From DASQPA01 sp963757335 (lineage in GTDB: Bacteria > Acidobacteriota > Thermoanaerobaculia > Multivoradales > UBA5704): a DNA stretch of 64,000 bases. Below, piece by piece: positions 7,123 to 14,928 of the stretch. The stretch is taken from positions 1 to 64,000 of the forward strand of contig CAVWRJ010000003.1 of assembly GCA_963757335.1 (NCBI GenBank), in the 5' to 3' direction. A program made the translations under genes and the position numbers. The stretch's first letter is position 1; the number at the start of each line of letters is the position of its first letter. The notes under the pieces were generated by a model. That model was not told the DNA's origin and did not search any database. It worked only from the letters and a program-made list of their open reading frames with translations.

Positions 7123-7526
7123 GTTCCAAAGCCTTTCCTTGATGTCCGCCAGCTCTGCATGAGCTGTGTTGGGGAGCTTAGCATTTGCTGGGCGCTGGGT
7201 GAGGACTGGAACTGGCAACGTTCCCGAGGATTTACACTGGATTTACAGCGCAGCGCTACGACAGGCAGCAAGGGCCCGAAGCGCCGGGCATAGCGAGAGC
7301 CGACCTGCCGCATCCAGACCCGCGCCTCGGGGTGCCTGGCGAGGAGCCGATCCGAGGCGGAGATCTCGTCTCGGTCCCTCTCATGATCTCCGCTCTCGAC
7401 GTCGATGAGGACGAACTTCCCCTCGTCGTCCGGGCCGAGATGTGGACAGACGTCGCGCTCGTAGATCTCGTCACCCCGGCGGGCGATCTCTTCTCTTTCT
7501 CGATCCGAATGGGGTACCGTTGACAC
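7119..7526 (-). CDS. Conserved hypothetical protein, possible read-through tail
   Basis: From the GTG at 7526 the frame encodes about 135 residues. The first 80 read as a small conserved protein: REREEIARRGDEIYERDV, then GKFVLIDVESGD, then SDRLLARHPEARVWMRQVG, a pattern known from uncharacterised bacterial proteins, often near toxin-antitoxin-like genes, that end soon after this block. Here the frame continues another 50 residues of low-complexity sequence to a stop overlapping the precursor gene at 7122, so the natural stop may have been lost. The ribosome binding site is weak and the start uncertain; the open frame upstream of 7526 comes from a dispersed repeat. Confidence 0.55.
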   Translation of the reverse strand: MSTVPHSDREREEIARRGDEIYERDVCPHLGPDDEGKFVLIDVESGDHERDRDEISASDRLLARHPEARVWMRQVGSRYARRFGPLLPVVALRCKSSVNPRERCQFQSSPSAQQMLSSPTQLMQSWRTSRKGFGT

Positions 7527-7610
7527 GCAAGCCAGGATATCACCCAGGAGACTGGTGGGGGACAGGGCGGGGACCGGTACCTTCGAACCGAGCTCCTGCC
7601 CAGCCAGGTG

Positions 7611-7665
7611 CGTGGGAAGCGCAGGTAAAGCGGAAGCGCGGAGGCGTTGCAACGCTTCGTTGTAC
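7611..7665. repeat. Dispersed 55-bp repeat, copy 1
   Basis: Identical to 12976-13030, where it leads into the 21-bp repeat array. Here it ends in a single array-type palindrome (CAACGCTTCGTTG) and then diverges, as if carrying a minimal version of the array. Confidence 0.85.
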
Positions 7666-7829
7666 CGCCACCACGTAAGTGGCACTTATTGGCCGCGGCG
7701 CGAGGCCGACCTTGGGACACGACGAACCGGCACCCCCTGTAGAGCGCCACGCCAGACTTGAGCTAAGGCGACACCAAGTCTTACGACCTGGTGAGCCATG
7801 GGCGATGCTTCCGGTAGGGAGGGTCGTGC

Positions 7830-9101
7830 ATGGCGCCCAAGCTAAGTCTGGAGGCACGCATGACGATCATCGAGTTGCTGCGGCGGGGCTGGTCGCGAGT
7901 GGCGATCGCCAAGTCGCTGGGAGTCACGGAGGGTTCGGTCCGCTATCACGATCGCCGTCGCCAAGAAGGCAAGAGCGACGGTCGGGTGGGCCGGCAGCAG
8001 CACCGTTTAGCGGCGTTGTCGACGGAAGTAGAAGCATGGCTGTCGGCGGAGGCGAGCCGGCGAGAGCGATTGAATCTTGGGGCGTTGCACGAATACCTGG
8101 TGGTCGAGCACGGCTATACAGGAAGTTTGCGATCGGTGCAGCGTTACTTCCGAGCTCACCATGCGCCGCCGCGCTTACGAGCTCGGCGGCGGGTGGAGAC
8201 ACCGGCAGGCGCCCAGGGCCAGGCGGACTGGGCTTTCTTTTCGGAGGTCGTGGTAGCTCGGCGAGCCGTGGATTTGCTGGGCTTCCATCTTCAGCTGTCC
8301 TGGTCACGCTTCGCTGCTCTGGTATGGGCTCTGCGCAAAGATCAGTTGTCCTGGCAGGAAGCGCACATCGCGGCGTTGACGCGGCTGGGCGGCGTTCCCG
8401 CCTGCATCCGGGTGGACAACGAGAAGACGGCGGTAGTGCGGGGAGCCGGTGCCTGGGGTGAGCACAATCCGGCGTACGAGCGGTTCGCCCAACGGGCTCG
8501 TTTCCACATCGACCTCTGCCCGCCGCGGGCCCCAGAGGCCAAGGGCAAGATCGAACGGCGGATTCGCGACCATCGGCACTGGCTCGATCCGCGATGCCGC
8601 GAGTGGGACAGCCTGGAGGAGCTCCAGGTTTGGACGGATGGACAGGTGCGATGTCGCGCCGAGCGTCGCCAGTGCCCGTCTACCGGCGGCTCCGTGCTCG
8701 AGGCGTGGGAGCAGGAGCGGCCGCTCCTGGGCGAGCTCGTGGCCCTACCTCGCCCCTTCGACGTGGTGGTCCGCCGCCGAGTGGCCCACGACTGTACGGT
8801 TCATTTCGAGGGGCGTGCCTACTCGGTTCCCTTCGCACTGCTGGAGAGGGAGGTGGAGATCTACGGCTGCTCCGGCGAAGTGGAGATCCGCCACGAGGGA
8901 GATTTGGTGGCGACCCACCCCCGTGGTACGCCGGAGCTCCTCGTCCTCAACCCGGCTCATTTCGAGGGCGAGCCGACCGACCGGGTGCTGCCGCCAACTC
9001 CCTTGGGGCGGATGGGCCAGCGGTTGGCGGAAATCGCCGCGATGGAGCCAGAGAAACGGCCCCTCGACCTCTACGCGGCGTGTGCGGAGGTGGCACGATG
9101 A
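7830..9101 (+). CDS. istA: IS21-family transposase IstA
   Basis: 423 residues. An N-terminal helix-turn-helix (GWSRVAIAKSLGVTEGSVRYH, about residues 20-40) is followed by the rve-type integrase core: Asp133 in GQADWAFF, Asp196 in IRVDNEKT and the Glu of AKGKIER (about 242) form the DDE triad. A C-terminal Mu-type beta-barrel region follows. Its stop overlaps the istB start by four bases, the standard IS21 arrangement coupling the two proteins. It differs from the second copy only around residues 350-351 (GTPELL against GTPGFL). Confidence 0.93.
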   Translation: MAPKLSLEARMTIIELLRRGWSRVAIAKSLGVTEGSVRYHDRRRQEGKSDGRVGRQQHRLAALSTEVEAWLSAEASRRERLNLGALHEYLVVEHGYTGSLRSVQRYFRAHHAPPRLRARRRVETPAGAQGQADWAFFSEVVVARRAVDLLGFHLQLSWSRFAALVWALRKDQLSWQEAHIAALTRLGGVPACIRVDNEKTAVVRGAGAWGEHNPAYERFAQRARFHIDLCPPRAPEAKGKIERRIRDHRHWLDPRCREWDSLEELQVWTDGQVRCRAERRQCPSTGGSVLEAWEQERPLLGELVALPRPFDVVVRRRVAHDCTVHFEGRAYSVPFALLEREVEIYGCSGEVEIRHEGDLVATHPRGTPELLVLNPAHFEGEPTDRVLPPTPLGRMGQRLAEIAAMEPEKRPLDLYAACAEVAR

Positions 9102-9874
9102 GCGCTGCGAAGCCTCGCGTCGACCTCGACATCACCCGGGAACGGCTGCAGCGACTGGGCCTGGTCCATGCCGCCGAACAACTCGGCGAGCGGGTTACCG
9201 CCGCCGTCAAGGAGACTTTTTCCCCTCATCGTTTCCTCGACGAGCTGCTCGACGCCGAGCTTTGCGCCCGCGAAGAACGACGCGTGCGAACCGCCTTGCG
9301 CCTCTCGGGGCTACCGCTCGGCCAGACTCTCGCCAACTTTGACTTCAGTTTCCAGCCGTCGGTGGATAGGAGCCGTATCGAGACCCTGGCCACCTGCGCC
9401 TGGATCCGCGAGGGCTTCACGCTTCTGCTCCAGGGACCGCCCGGTGTCGGCAAGACCCACCTCGCCGTCGCTTTGGGGGTCAAGGCCGTGGAGAACGGCT
9501 TCTCGGTGGCCTTCTTTCGCCTCGAAGAGCTGCTGCTGGCCCTCAAACGGGACGGCGACCTACCAGCGTCTCGGCTGCGCCGACGCAAGCACAACAACGT
9601 CTCTCTGGTCATCGTCGACGAGGTGGGGTTCGAGGTGATGAGCCGGCAAGAAGCCAGTCTCTTCTTCCGTCTGGTGAGCTACCGCTACGGTCGGGGCAGC
9701 CTCCTGATCACCACCAATAAGGGGATTCGGGATTGGCCCGAGGTACTCGCTGGAGACGAGATCCTGGCGACCGCGATCCTCGATCGGCTGCTCCACCACA
9801 GCCATGTCCTCAACATCAAAGGCCGGAGTTACCGGCTGCGCGATCTCGAGCGGGCAGTGGAGCGGGCGGAGTGA
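9098..9874 (+). CDS. istB: IS21-family helper ATPase IstB
   Basis: 258 residues from the ATG that overlaps the istA stop. AAA+ ATPase with Walker A GPPGVGKTHLA (about residues 115-125) and Walker B LVIVDEVGF; it belongs to the DnaC-like IstB family that assembles on target DNA and activates IstA. A longer in-frame reading upstream is the shadow of istA and is rejected. The protein sequence is identical to that of the second copy. Confidence 0.93.
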   Translation: MSAAKPRVDLDITRERLQRLGLVHAAEQLGERVTAAVKETFSPHRFLDELLDAELCAREERRVRTALRLSGLPLGQTLANFDFSFQPSVDRSRIETLATCAWIREGFTLLLQGPPGVGKTHLAVALGVKAVENGFSVAFFRLEELLLALKRDGDLPASRLRRRKHNNVSLVIVDEVGFEVMSRQEASLFFRLVSYRYGRGSLLITTNKGIRDWPEVLAGDEILATAILDRLLHHSHVLNIKGRSYRLRDLERAVERAE

Positions 9875-10127
9875 TCGAGCAGCTCGCCCATCTGGCGATT
9901 CGGCCGCCCTGGGAGGGGCTCCGGCCTGCCCCCACCCCAACCCCCGGCCTCCGCCCCTCCCAGGGCCGAGGAGCCTCTATGCCTCCCCCTACGGTCTTCC
10001 CCCGGGGACCGCCGGCCACCCCCTAATACCCCCGACACCCTCGGAACAGTAGGTGTCGCCTTAGCTCGTAAAGGTAGGTGTCGCTTGACACCCCCTTCGG
10101 CCAACAACTCGGGGACGCCTGGCGGCT

Positions 10128-10430
10128 TTACATGTTGCCCAGATTCGTTTCGTACCCCACGCCGCCTGTGATGGGGCCGCAATGAAAGACGGTGACGACC
10201 CCCATCTTGTATCTCCCGACCACGGTGTTTCGGGCGTCGATCTTCATGGTCACCACCAGGCCGTCGTTGATGGCCGCCGCCGTCTCGGACCATGGTGCAT
10301 TGAGGAGGCGATCGACGAAGACGGCAGCTGGATTCTGATAGCCATGCCCTTTCGCCGAAGCCGCGGTCTCGTACCTCACGTTGCCTTTCCTGTGCATGCT
10401 CATCAGGGCCTCGACGAGCTTTTTCAGCAA
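10128..10430 (-). CDS. Hypothetical protein with N-terminal coiled coil
   Basis: Up to 100 residues. The frame opens with a charged helix (LLKKLVEALMSMHRKGN) and ends with a Gly-rich hydrophobic region (VVTVFHCGPITGGVGYETN). No family is recognised. The listed start is a TTG; ATGs at 10403 and 10397 are alternatives. The same frame stays open upstream through EAEREAKKKQVALL without a start codon, and a similar helix-like sequence lies in another frame just before it, which suggests a larger protein broken by a frameshift near 10470. It ends 37 bp from the IS21 copy. Confidence 0.4.
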   Translation of the reverse strand: MLKKLVEALMSMHRKGNVRYETAASAKGHGYQNPAAVFVDRLLNAPWSETAAAINDGLVVTMKIDARNTVVGRYKMGVVTVFHCGPITGGVGYETNLGNM

Positions 10431-10895
10431 GGCGACCTGCTTCTTCTTCGCCTCCCTTTCCGCTTCGAGGCTGTGCGAGCTCCACCGCGAATCGCCTCTG
10501 ACGGGCTGCCTCCCTCTCGGCGTTTGCGCGCTGGATCACAGGCCGCGTGATCGCAGGCCCTCGGCTCGGAAGTGGTGAGTGCCCCTGCCCCTTTGCCAGG
10601 CACGGCTGGACCGGGCTGTGGGAGTGCGCCGCGGTGGCGGCCCGGGCGAGAGCCACCTGGACGTGCGGCGCGAGAGCCCGGCCTTCCGCCTTCGCCACGT
10701 CGTGTCTCAAGGGTCCCATCCCGTGGAGGTATCTCTGACGCATCTTTTGCATTTTACAGCGGACGCCGGGGCAGCACAAAGAGAAGCGCTGAGCAGGGTG
10801 GAGGACCGGAAGACGGCGGTCGAGGAGGCTGAACGGGACAAGAGGGTCTGGGCGTTCCACGTCCTCGAGGGCCTGCACAGCCGCCTCTTGCCCTG

Positions 10896-10973
10896 CCCTT
10901 ATATCTGGTCACCTTCACCCTCCCCGCCGAGCTCCGCCCCCTCGCACGCTCCTACCAATGCACCGTCTACGGG
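10896..10973 (+). pseudogene. IS91-type transposase fragment
   Basis: A 26-codon remnant, YLVTFTLPAELRPLARSYQ and flanks, corresponding to a conserved block of Y2 (IS91/Transposase_32-type) transposases. The preceding block (LLPCPY) is in another frame, and the rest of the gene is missing. Confidence 0.5.
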
Positions 10974-10991
10974 GTTGGACGTCCAATATTT

Positions 10992-11843
10992 CTATTTCTC
11001 AACGAAACTCACGCTCAATGTCACTCCTTCAATGGTAACTGGTGCGAGCAGAAGCACTCGACCTCTTGTCGCGACCTCAAAATGAGAGATGATAGGCGGC
11101 CGTAGAACTCGAAGCTTGACGACCACTTTGAGCTTTGCAGTCTCCACGTCACGACCATTCAGAACGAAATCACTCTTCGAGAACGTACGGATAGCAGAAA
11201 CTGGACGATCGTATACTCCTTCCGGAAGAGTGCCGGAAGGGAAGCCGTTTGTACTCTCGTCGCAGACCTGGCTGATCCAGTCTCGCACATAGCGGTCGAG
11301 GTTTGCCTCTTCTCCTCCGATTGAGAGTCGTGCCGAAGCAGGATCCATAGGTAGATGCCTTTCGCCAGTGCTGCCGGGCTCAAGAAAAACAACCTGAGCT
11401 TCTGCGGATACCGGACCGACGAAATGGAAATGGAGCGGTACGGGAGTATCAGCCGAATCATGTTCGGTAGCAGTTAGAAGAGTCATCCGTGGATTCTTTT
11501 GGGCTTGTGCGCTGGCGTCAGCAGTGTATGCCTTCGCCACAAAGAAGCCGTGCTGGGCTTGAACGATACTGATCTTCTCTGAAAAGACAATGATTTCGTT
11601 TTTGCCAACAGGAGACGTGCTCCAGTTCTTGCACTCGAATATGAATAACGCTTTATATCCGTGTCCGTGATCAACGGTAACGAATAGGTCGATTTCGTGA
11701 TGTACTCCGTCGATAGCGACAATCTTCTTGCTCTCGATGACGAAAGTGTCCTCTCGCAAAGTCGGAGAGTTCTTGAGTATCACCTCTTCAATAGCGCGGA
11801 CAGCAGCCTCTAGGGCATTCCCTATTTCAAATGGTGTGTTCAT
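10992..11843 (-). CDS. Restriction endonuclease-like protein (Mrr/NERD type)
   Basis: 283 residues. The N-terminal third has a PD-(D/E)XK nuclease layout: an early Glu helix (ALEAAVRAIEEVI), Asp in HHEIDLFVTVD (about residues 49-59) and the ExK box in LFIFECKNW (about 67-75), as in Mrr-type and NERD nucleases. The rest has no recognised domain and may be a recognition or regulatory region. Its base composition is visibly lower in GC than its surroundings, which suggests recent transfer. It lies between the two IS21 copies with the broken gene at 11890 just upstream in the same direction. A host-defence role is likely but unproven. Confidence 0.65.
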   Translation of the reverse strand: MNTPFEIGNALEAAVRAIEEVILKNSPTLREDTFVIESKKIVAIDGVHHEIDLFVTVDHGHGYKALFIFECKNWSTSPVGKNEIIVFSEKISIVQAQHGFFVAKAYTADASAQAQKNPRMTLLTATEHDSADTPVPLHFHFVGPVSAEAQVVFLEPGSTGERHLPMDPASARLSIGGEEANLDRYVRDWISQVCDESTNGFPSGTLPEGVYDRPVSAIRTFSKSDFVLNGRDVETAKLKVVVKLRVLRPPIISHFEVATRGRVLLLAPVTIEGVTLSVSFVEK

Positions 11844-11889
11844 ATCGCTGCAAGTCGAACCGATGCCATTCAGCGGTCAGTTCGACTCT

Positions 11890-12105
11890 TCATATCTTCG
11901 GGTTGATGGTCAGCCGCCGCTTCATTTTCTCAATGACGTCGTCATAGGTTCTCACGTCCACCTGCGGGAGGTCGCCTTGAATTGCTCGCATTTGAATGAG
12001 GTCGACGTCCCCTCTTCGACCGAGAACGTGTGCGTGTGCCTGCTTGTAGTCTTCGTTCAAAATGAAGTCAGGCCGCCGTTCAAAAAACGCTGAAAGTCTG
12101 CCTCC
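11890..12105 (-). pseudogene. C-terminal fragment of a Shedu/DUF4263-like protein
   Basis: About 70 codons, from FFERRPDFILNEDYKQAHAH to VRTYDDVIEKMKRRL and a stop. The ending with TYDD plus a basic helix resembles the C-terminus of DUF4263 (Shedu-type) nucleases, but the catalytic part is missing and the upstream open frame is unlike any protein. It ends 46 bp before the Mrr-like gene and looks like another defence-gene relic. The family assignment is tentative. Confidence 0.4.
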
Positions 12106-12445
12106 TTTGCAGCGCGAAGGGATCTGCCGCACGCTTGGGCTCCTGCACCCCGATTCCGCGTCGGCGATTATACCGCAGTAGGCCGGCGGACACGTCGGCG
12201 GAGGCGCGCCTCTCGCCGGCACCGGCGAGCTGCTGGAAGACGAACGAGTCCACCTCACCGTGAACCGCCCCGCGCCTCACAGCGGGCCGGTGCCGAGCAC
12301 CCGAAGGTATTCGGGAGGGTGTAACCACGCCCGGCTACCCTGGTTTGGACGCCAGGTGTTTGCTCTGGGTTTGCTCACCCCAACCCGGCGAGCCCACATC
12401 CCGAGCCTCGACGCCTATAACTCTCTTGTCTGGAGTGATTTAGAC
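12106..12445. other. Stretch without a supported gene
   Basis: About 340 bp between the Shedu-like fragment and the tRNA fragment. Frames are open on both strands, but no start with a ribosome binding site and no domain is visible. Confidence 0.4.
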
Positions 12446-12490
12446 GGTGCCAAGGACAGGAATCGAACCAGTGACACCGTGATTTTCAGT
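12446..12490 (-). other. tRNA-Phe 3' half, possible attachment-site relic
   Basis: Read on the minus strand, it runs from the anticodon loop CTGAAAA (anticodon GAA, Phe) through a variable region and a T arm (GGTTCGATTCC) to an acceptor end TTGGCACC. The 5' half (D arm and 5' acceptor strand) is absent from the adjoining sequence, and the anticodon stem cannot pair, so it is not a functional tRNA. A 3' half alone is what an integrating element leaves at, or carries for, its attachment site. Confidence 0.65.
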
Positions 12491-12661
12491 GAGGGGGCCG
12501 GTGGAACTCACCCCCCAAGACGAGGGGGATTTGCGGCGCCGCTTCAGGGGGGTGAAGAGGAGGAGGTGCGACAGGCGGCCGCTTGCTCTCCAGGACTGAG
12601 AGCTTGTGAAAAAATCGGTTCGCCTGACCGGCCTGGGCCGGCTAGGAATGCAATAGGAAGC

Positions 12662-12852
12662 TAGCCCCGGAGGGGCGGCAGCACTTAGCCAGGGGCGCAA
12701 GCCCCTGGTTAGACCCAACCCATTGAATCAAAAGCCCCGTAGGGCGACGGTAAGCACCACACCCACCGTCGCCCCTACGGGGCTGAATCTGTCTTGGTTC
12801 GCCTACCAGGGGCTTGCGCCCCTGTCTATATGCCGCCGCCCCTCCGGGGCTA
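12662..12852. repeat. Nested palindromic element
   Basis: About 190 bp with three pairs of arms in mirror order: TAGCCCCGGAGGGGCGGCA with its complement at the far end; the CCAGGGGCGCAAGCCCCTGG hairpin with a counterpart near 12805-12824; and an inner pair AGCCCCGTAGGGCGACGG / CCGTCGCCCCTACGGGGCT. It resembles dispersed non-coding palindromic elements of high-GC genomes. No ORF is credible here. Confidence 0.75.
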
Positions 12853-12975
12853 CCAGGGCCTCGATTCTTTCACAGCCTCTGGGTTCAGGGCGGAACCGAT
12901 CTCCGCGACTCCGGGAAGAACTCGCCGCCAGGTCGGACGGGGCTGGACCTCGATCCCGAGATCTTCCAAGCGAAG

Positions 12976-13030
12976 CGTGGGAAGCGCAGGTAAAGCGGAA
13001 GCGCGGAGGCGTTGCAACGCTTCGTTGTAC
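12976..13030. repeat. Dispersed 55-bp repeat, copy 2
   Basis: Identical to 7611-7665. Here it forms the edge of the 21-bp array and contributes the array's first palindrome. Confidence 0.85.
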
Positions 13031-13496
13031 GGGTTCAACGACTCGTTGTACTGGTTCAACGACTCGTTGTACCGGTGCAACGCTTCGTTGGACCAGTACA
13101 ACGTCACGTTGACACGGTGCAACGACCCGTTGTACTGGTTCAACGTGTCGTTGACACGGTGCAACGCTTCGTTGGACCAGTACAACGTCACGTTTACATG
13201 GTGCAACGACTCATTGTACTGGTTCAACGGTTCGTTGACACGGTGCAACGCTTCGTTGGACCAGTACAACGTCACGTTTACACGGTGCAACGACTCGTTG
13301 GACTGGTTCAACGTGTCGTTGACACGGTGCAACGCTTCGTTGGACAGGTACAACGTCACGTTTACACGGTGCAACGACTCGTTGTACTGGTTCAACGAGT
13401 CGTTGTACGGGTGCAACGACTCGTTGTACCGGTGCAATGCTTCGTTGAACCGGTACCACGTCACGTTGACACGGTGCAACGACCCGTTGGACCGGG
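13011..13496. repeat. 23 tandem 21-bp palindromic repeats
   Basis: Twenty-three consecutive 21-bp units, each centred on CAACG-NNN-CGTTG and joined by a variable 8-bp spacer. Units fall into subtypes (for example CAACGCTTCGTTGGACCAG and CAACGTCACGTTGACACGG) that recur in higher-order order. Because 21 is a multiple of three and no stop codons arise, several frames on both strands stay open with heptapeptide repeats (FNDSLYW on plus; VNDTLNQ on minus). Coding is therefore possible but not implied. The array lies just beyond the terminator of the gene interrupted by IS21. Confidence 0.9.
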
Positions 13497-13542
13497 GCTG
13501 GCAGCGGGCTTCTGGAGGAGAGGGAGGCGGGAAGAGGGAAAA

Positions 13543-13574
13543 ACTCCGGGGGCGTGTCGGCACGCCCCCGGAGT
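13543..13574 (-). terminator. Rho-independent terminator
   Basis: A perfect 14-bp stem (ACTCCGGGGGCGTG) with a 4-nt loop, followed on the minus strand by five T residues. It lies 37 bp beyond the stop of the interrupted minus-strand gene at 13611 and would end its transcript. Confidence 0.85.
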
Positions 13575-13610
13575 GCTGCGGCGACAGTCTGAGGAGGGAC
13601 TGGCGGGGTC

Positions 13611-13935
13611 TTACGTGGCCTTCGGGGTGGTGACGGCGGCGGCTGTTGCCGGGGTCGGGGTCGTGGACACCTCAGGGGCGGGCGCGGGCGCCGGCGGGGT
13701 GTCCGGAGTCTTGGCGCGACCGCGGAACACCTTCACGTTGAACTCGGTGAGCTTCGGCGACGCGGGACCGTAGTGCTGCCGGACCGCCTGGCGGAGCAGG
13801 GCCGCCAGACGCTGGCCTTCGACGATCGTCGTCTGGAGCTCCTGCGAGGCCGTCTGCTTGGTGGCCCGGCTGGCGGCCTGCTGCTTCTTCATCCCTACGG
13901 CCTTGGTGAGAAGCGCCGCGAGCTGGGTGCGCGGG
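13611..13935 (-). pseudogene. Conserved hypothetical gene, 3' part (split by IS21)
   Basis: The C-terminal two thirds of a protein disrupted by the IS21 copy. After the break it reads TQLAALLTKAVGMKKQQAAS, a helical Lys/Gln/Ala-rich region, the block LRQAVRQHYGPASPKLTEF, and a Pro/Ala/Thr-rich tail. Joining codons at the duplicated CGCGGG restores the frame exactly (LEIP-R-TQLAAL), giving a protein of about 165 residues. The conserved block resembles uncharacterised helical-bundle proteins of similar size; function unknown. The internal ATG at 13892 could express a truncated product. Confidence 0.75.
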
Positions 13936-14151
13936 TGTCAAGCGACACCTACCTTTACGAGCTAAGGCGACACCTACTGTTCCGAGGGTGTCGGGGGTAT
14001 TAGGGGGTGGCCGGCGGTCCCCGGGGGAAGACCGTAGGGGGAGGCATAGAGGCTCCTCGGCCCTGGGAGGGGCGGAGGCCGGGGGTTGGGGTGGGGGCAG
14101 GCCGGAGCCCCTCCCAGGGCGGCCGAATCGCCAGATGGGCGAGCTGCTCGA

Positions 14152-14928
14152 TCACTCCGCCCGCTCCACTGCCCGCTCGAGATCGCGCAGCCGGTAACTC
14201 CGGCCTTTGATGTTGAGGACATGGCTGTGGTGGAGCAGCCGATCGAGGATCGCGGTCGCCAGGATCTCGTCTCCAGCGAGTACCTCGGGCCAATCCCGAA
14301 TCCCCTTATTGGTGGTGATCAGGAGGCTGCCCCGACCGTAGCGGTAGCTCACCAGACGGAAGAAGAGACTGGCTTCTTGCCGGCTCATCACCTCGAACCC
14401 CACCTCGTCGACGATGACCAGAGAGACGTTGTTGTGCTTGCGTCGGCGCAGCCGAGACGCTGGTAGGTCGCCGTCCCGTTTGAGGGCCAGCAGCAGCTCT
14501 TCGAGGCGAAAGAAGGCCACCGAGAAGCCGTTCTCCACGGCCTTGACCCCCAAAGCGACGGCGAGGTGGGTCTTGCCGACACCGGGCGGTCCCTGGAGCA
14601 GAAGCGTGAAGCCCTCGCGGATCCAGGCGCAGGTGGCCAGGGTCTCGATACGGCTCCTATCCACCGACGGCTGGAAACTGAAGTCAAAGTTGGCGAGAGT
14701 CTGGCCGAGCGGTAGCCCCGAGAGGCGCAAGGCGGTTCGCACGCGTCGTTCTTCGCGGGCGCAAAGCTCGGCGTCGAGCAGCTCGTCGAGGAAACGATGA
14801 GGGGAAAAAGTCTCCTTGACGGCGGCGGTAACCCGCTCGCCGAGTTGTTCGGCGGCATGGACCAGGCCCAGTCGCTGCAGCCGTTCCCGGGTGATGTCGA
14901 GGTCGACGCGAGGCTTCGCAGCGCTCAT
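14152..14928 (-). CDS. istB: IS21-family helper ATPase IstB
   Basis: 258-residue AAA+ ATPase, the same sequence as IstB of copy 1, with Walker A GPPGVGKTHLA and Walker B LVIVDEVGF. It starts within the istA stop by an ATGA overlap. It is oriented with the disrupted host gene, so host transcription from 16.5 kb could read into it. Confidence 0.93.
   Translation of the reverse strand: MSAAKPRVDLDITRERLQRLGLVHAAEQLGERVTAAVKETFSPHRFLDELLDAELCAREERRVRTALRLSGLPLGQTLANFDFSFQPSVDRSRIETLATCAWIREGFTLLLQGPPGVGKTHLAVALGVKAVENGFSVAFFRLEELLLALKRDGDLPASRLRRRKHNNVSLVIVDEVGFEVMSRQEASLFFRLVSYRYGRGSLLITTNKGIRDWPEVLAGDEILATAILDRLLHHSHVLNIKGRSYRLRDLERAVERAE

Larger units (their letters stand above)
7738..10090 (+). 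mobile_element. IS21-family insertion sequence, copy 1
   Basis: 2353 bp, beginning TG and ending CA, with imperfect terminal repeats (TGTAGAGCGCCAC versus TGTCAAGCGACAC) and a perfect 16-bp subterminal inverted repeat (7760-7775 against 10052-10067), as is usual for IS21 ends. Ends were fixed by comparison with the second copy. It is flanked by CCCCC on both sides, a probable 5-bp target duplication. It carries istA and istB and interrupts no recognisable gene. Confidence 0.92.

Noticed and set aside
9829..10878. 349-codon minus-strand ORF
   Set aside because: It overlaps the end of istB antisense and the hypothetical gene in another frame, and its composition is of low complexity.
12440..12718. 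92-codon minus-strand ORF over the tRNA fragment
   Set aside because: It is composed of the tRNA remnant and palindromic element sequence, with no protein features.
13011..13496. CRISPR array
   Set aside because: The repeats are contiguous 21-bp palindromes with no unique spacers, and no cas gene is present.
12794..13633. Plus-strand ORF with heptapeptide repeats over the 21-bp array
   Set aside because: Other frames on both strands are equally open because the 21-bp unit lacks stop codons; there is no start with a ribosome binding site and no way to prefer one strand.
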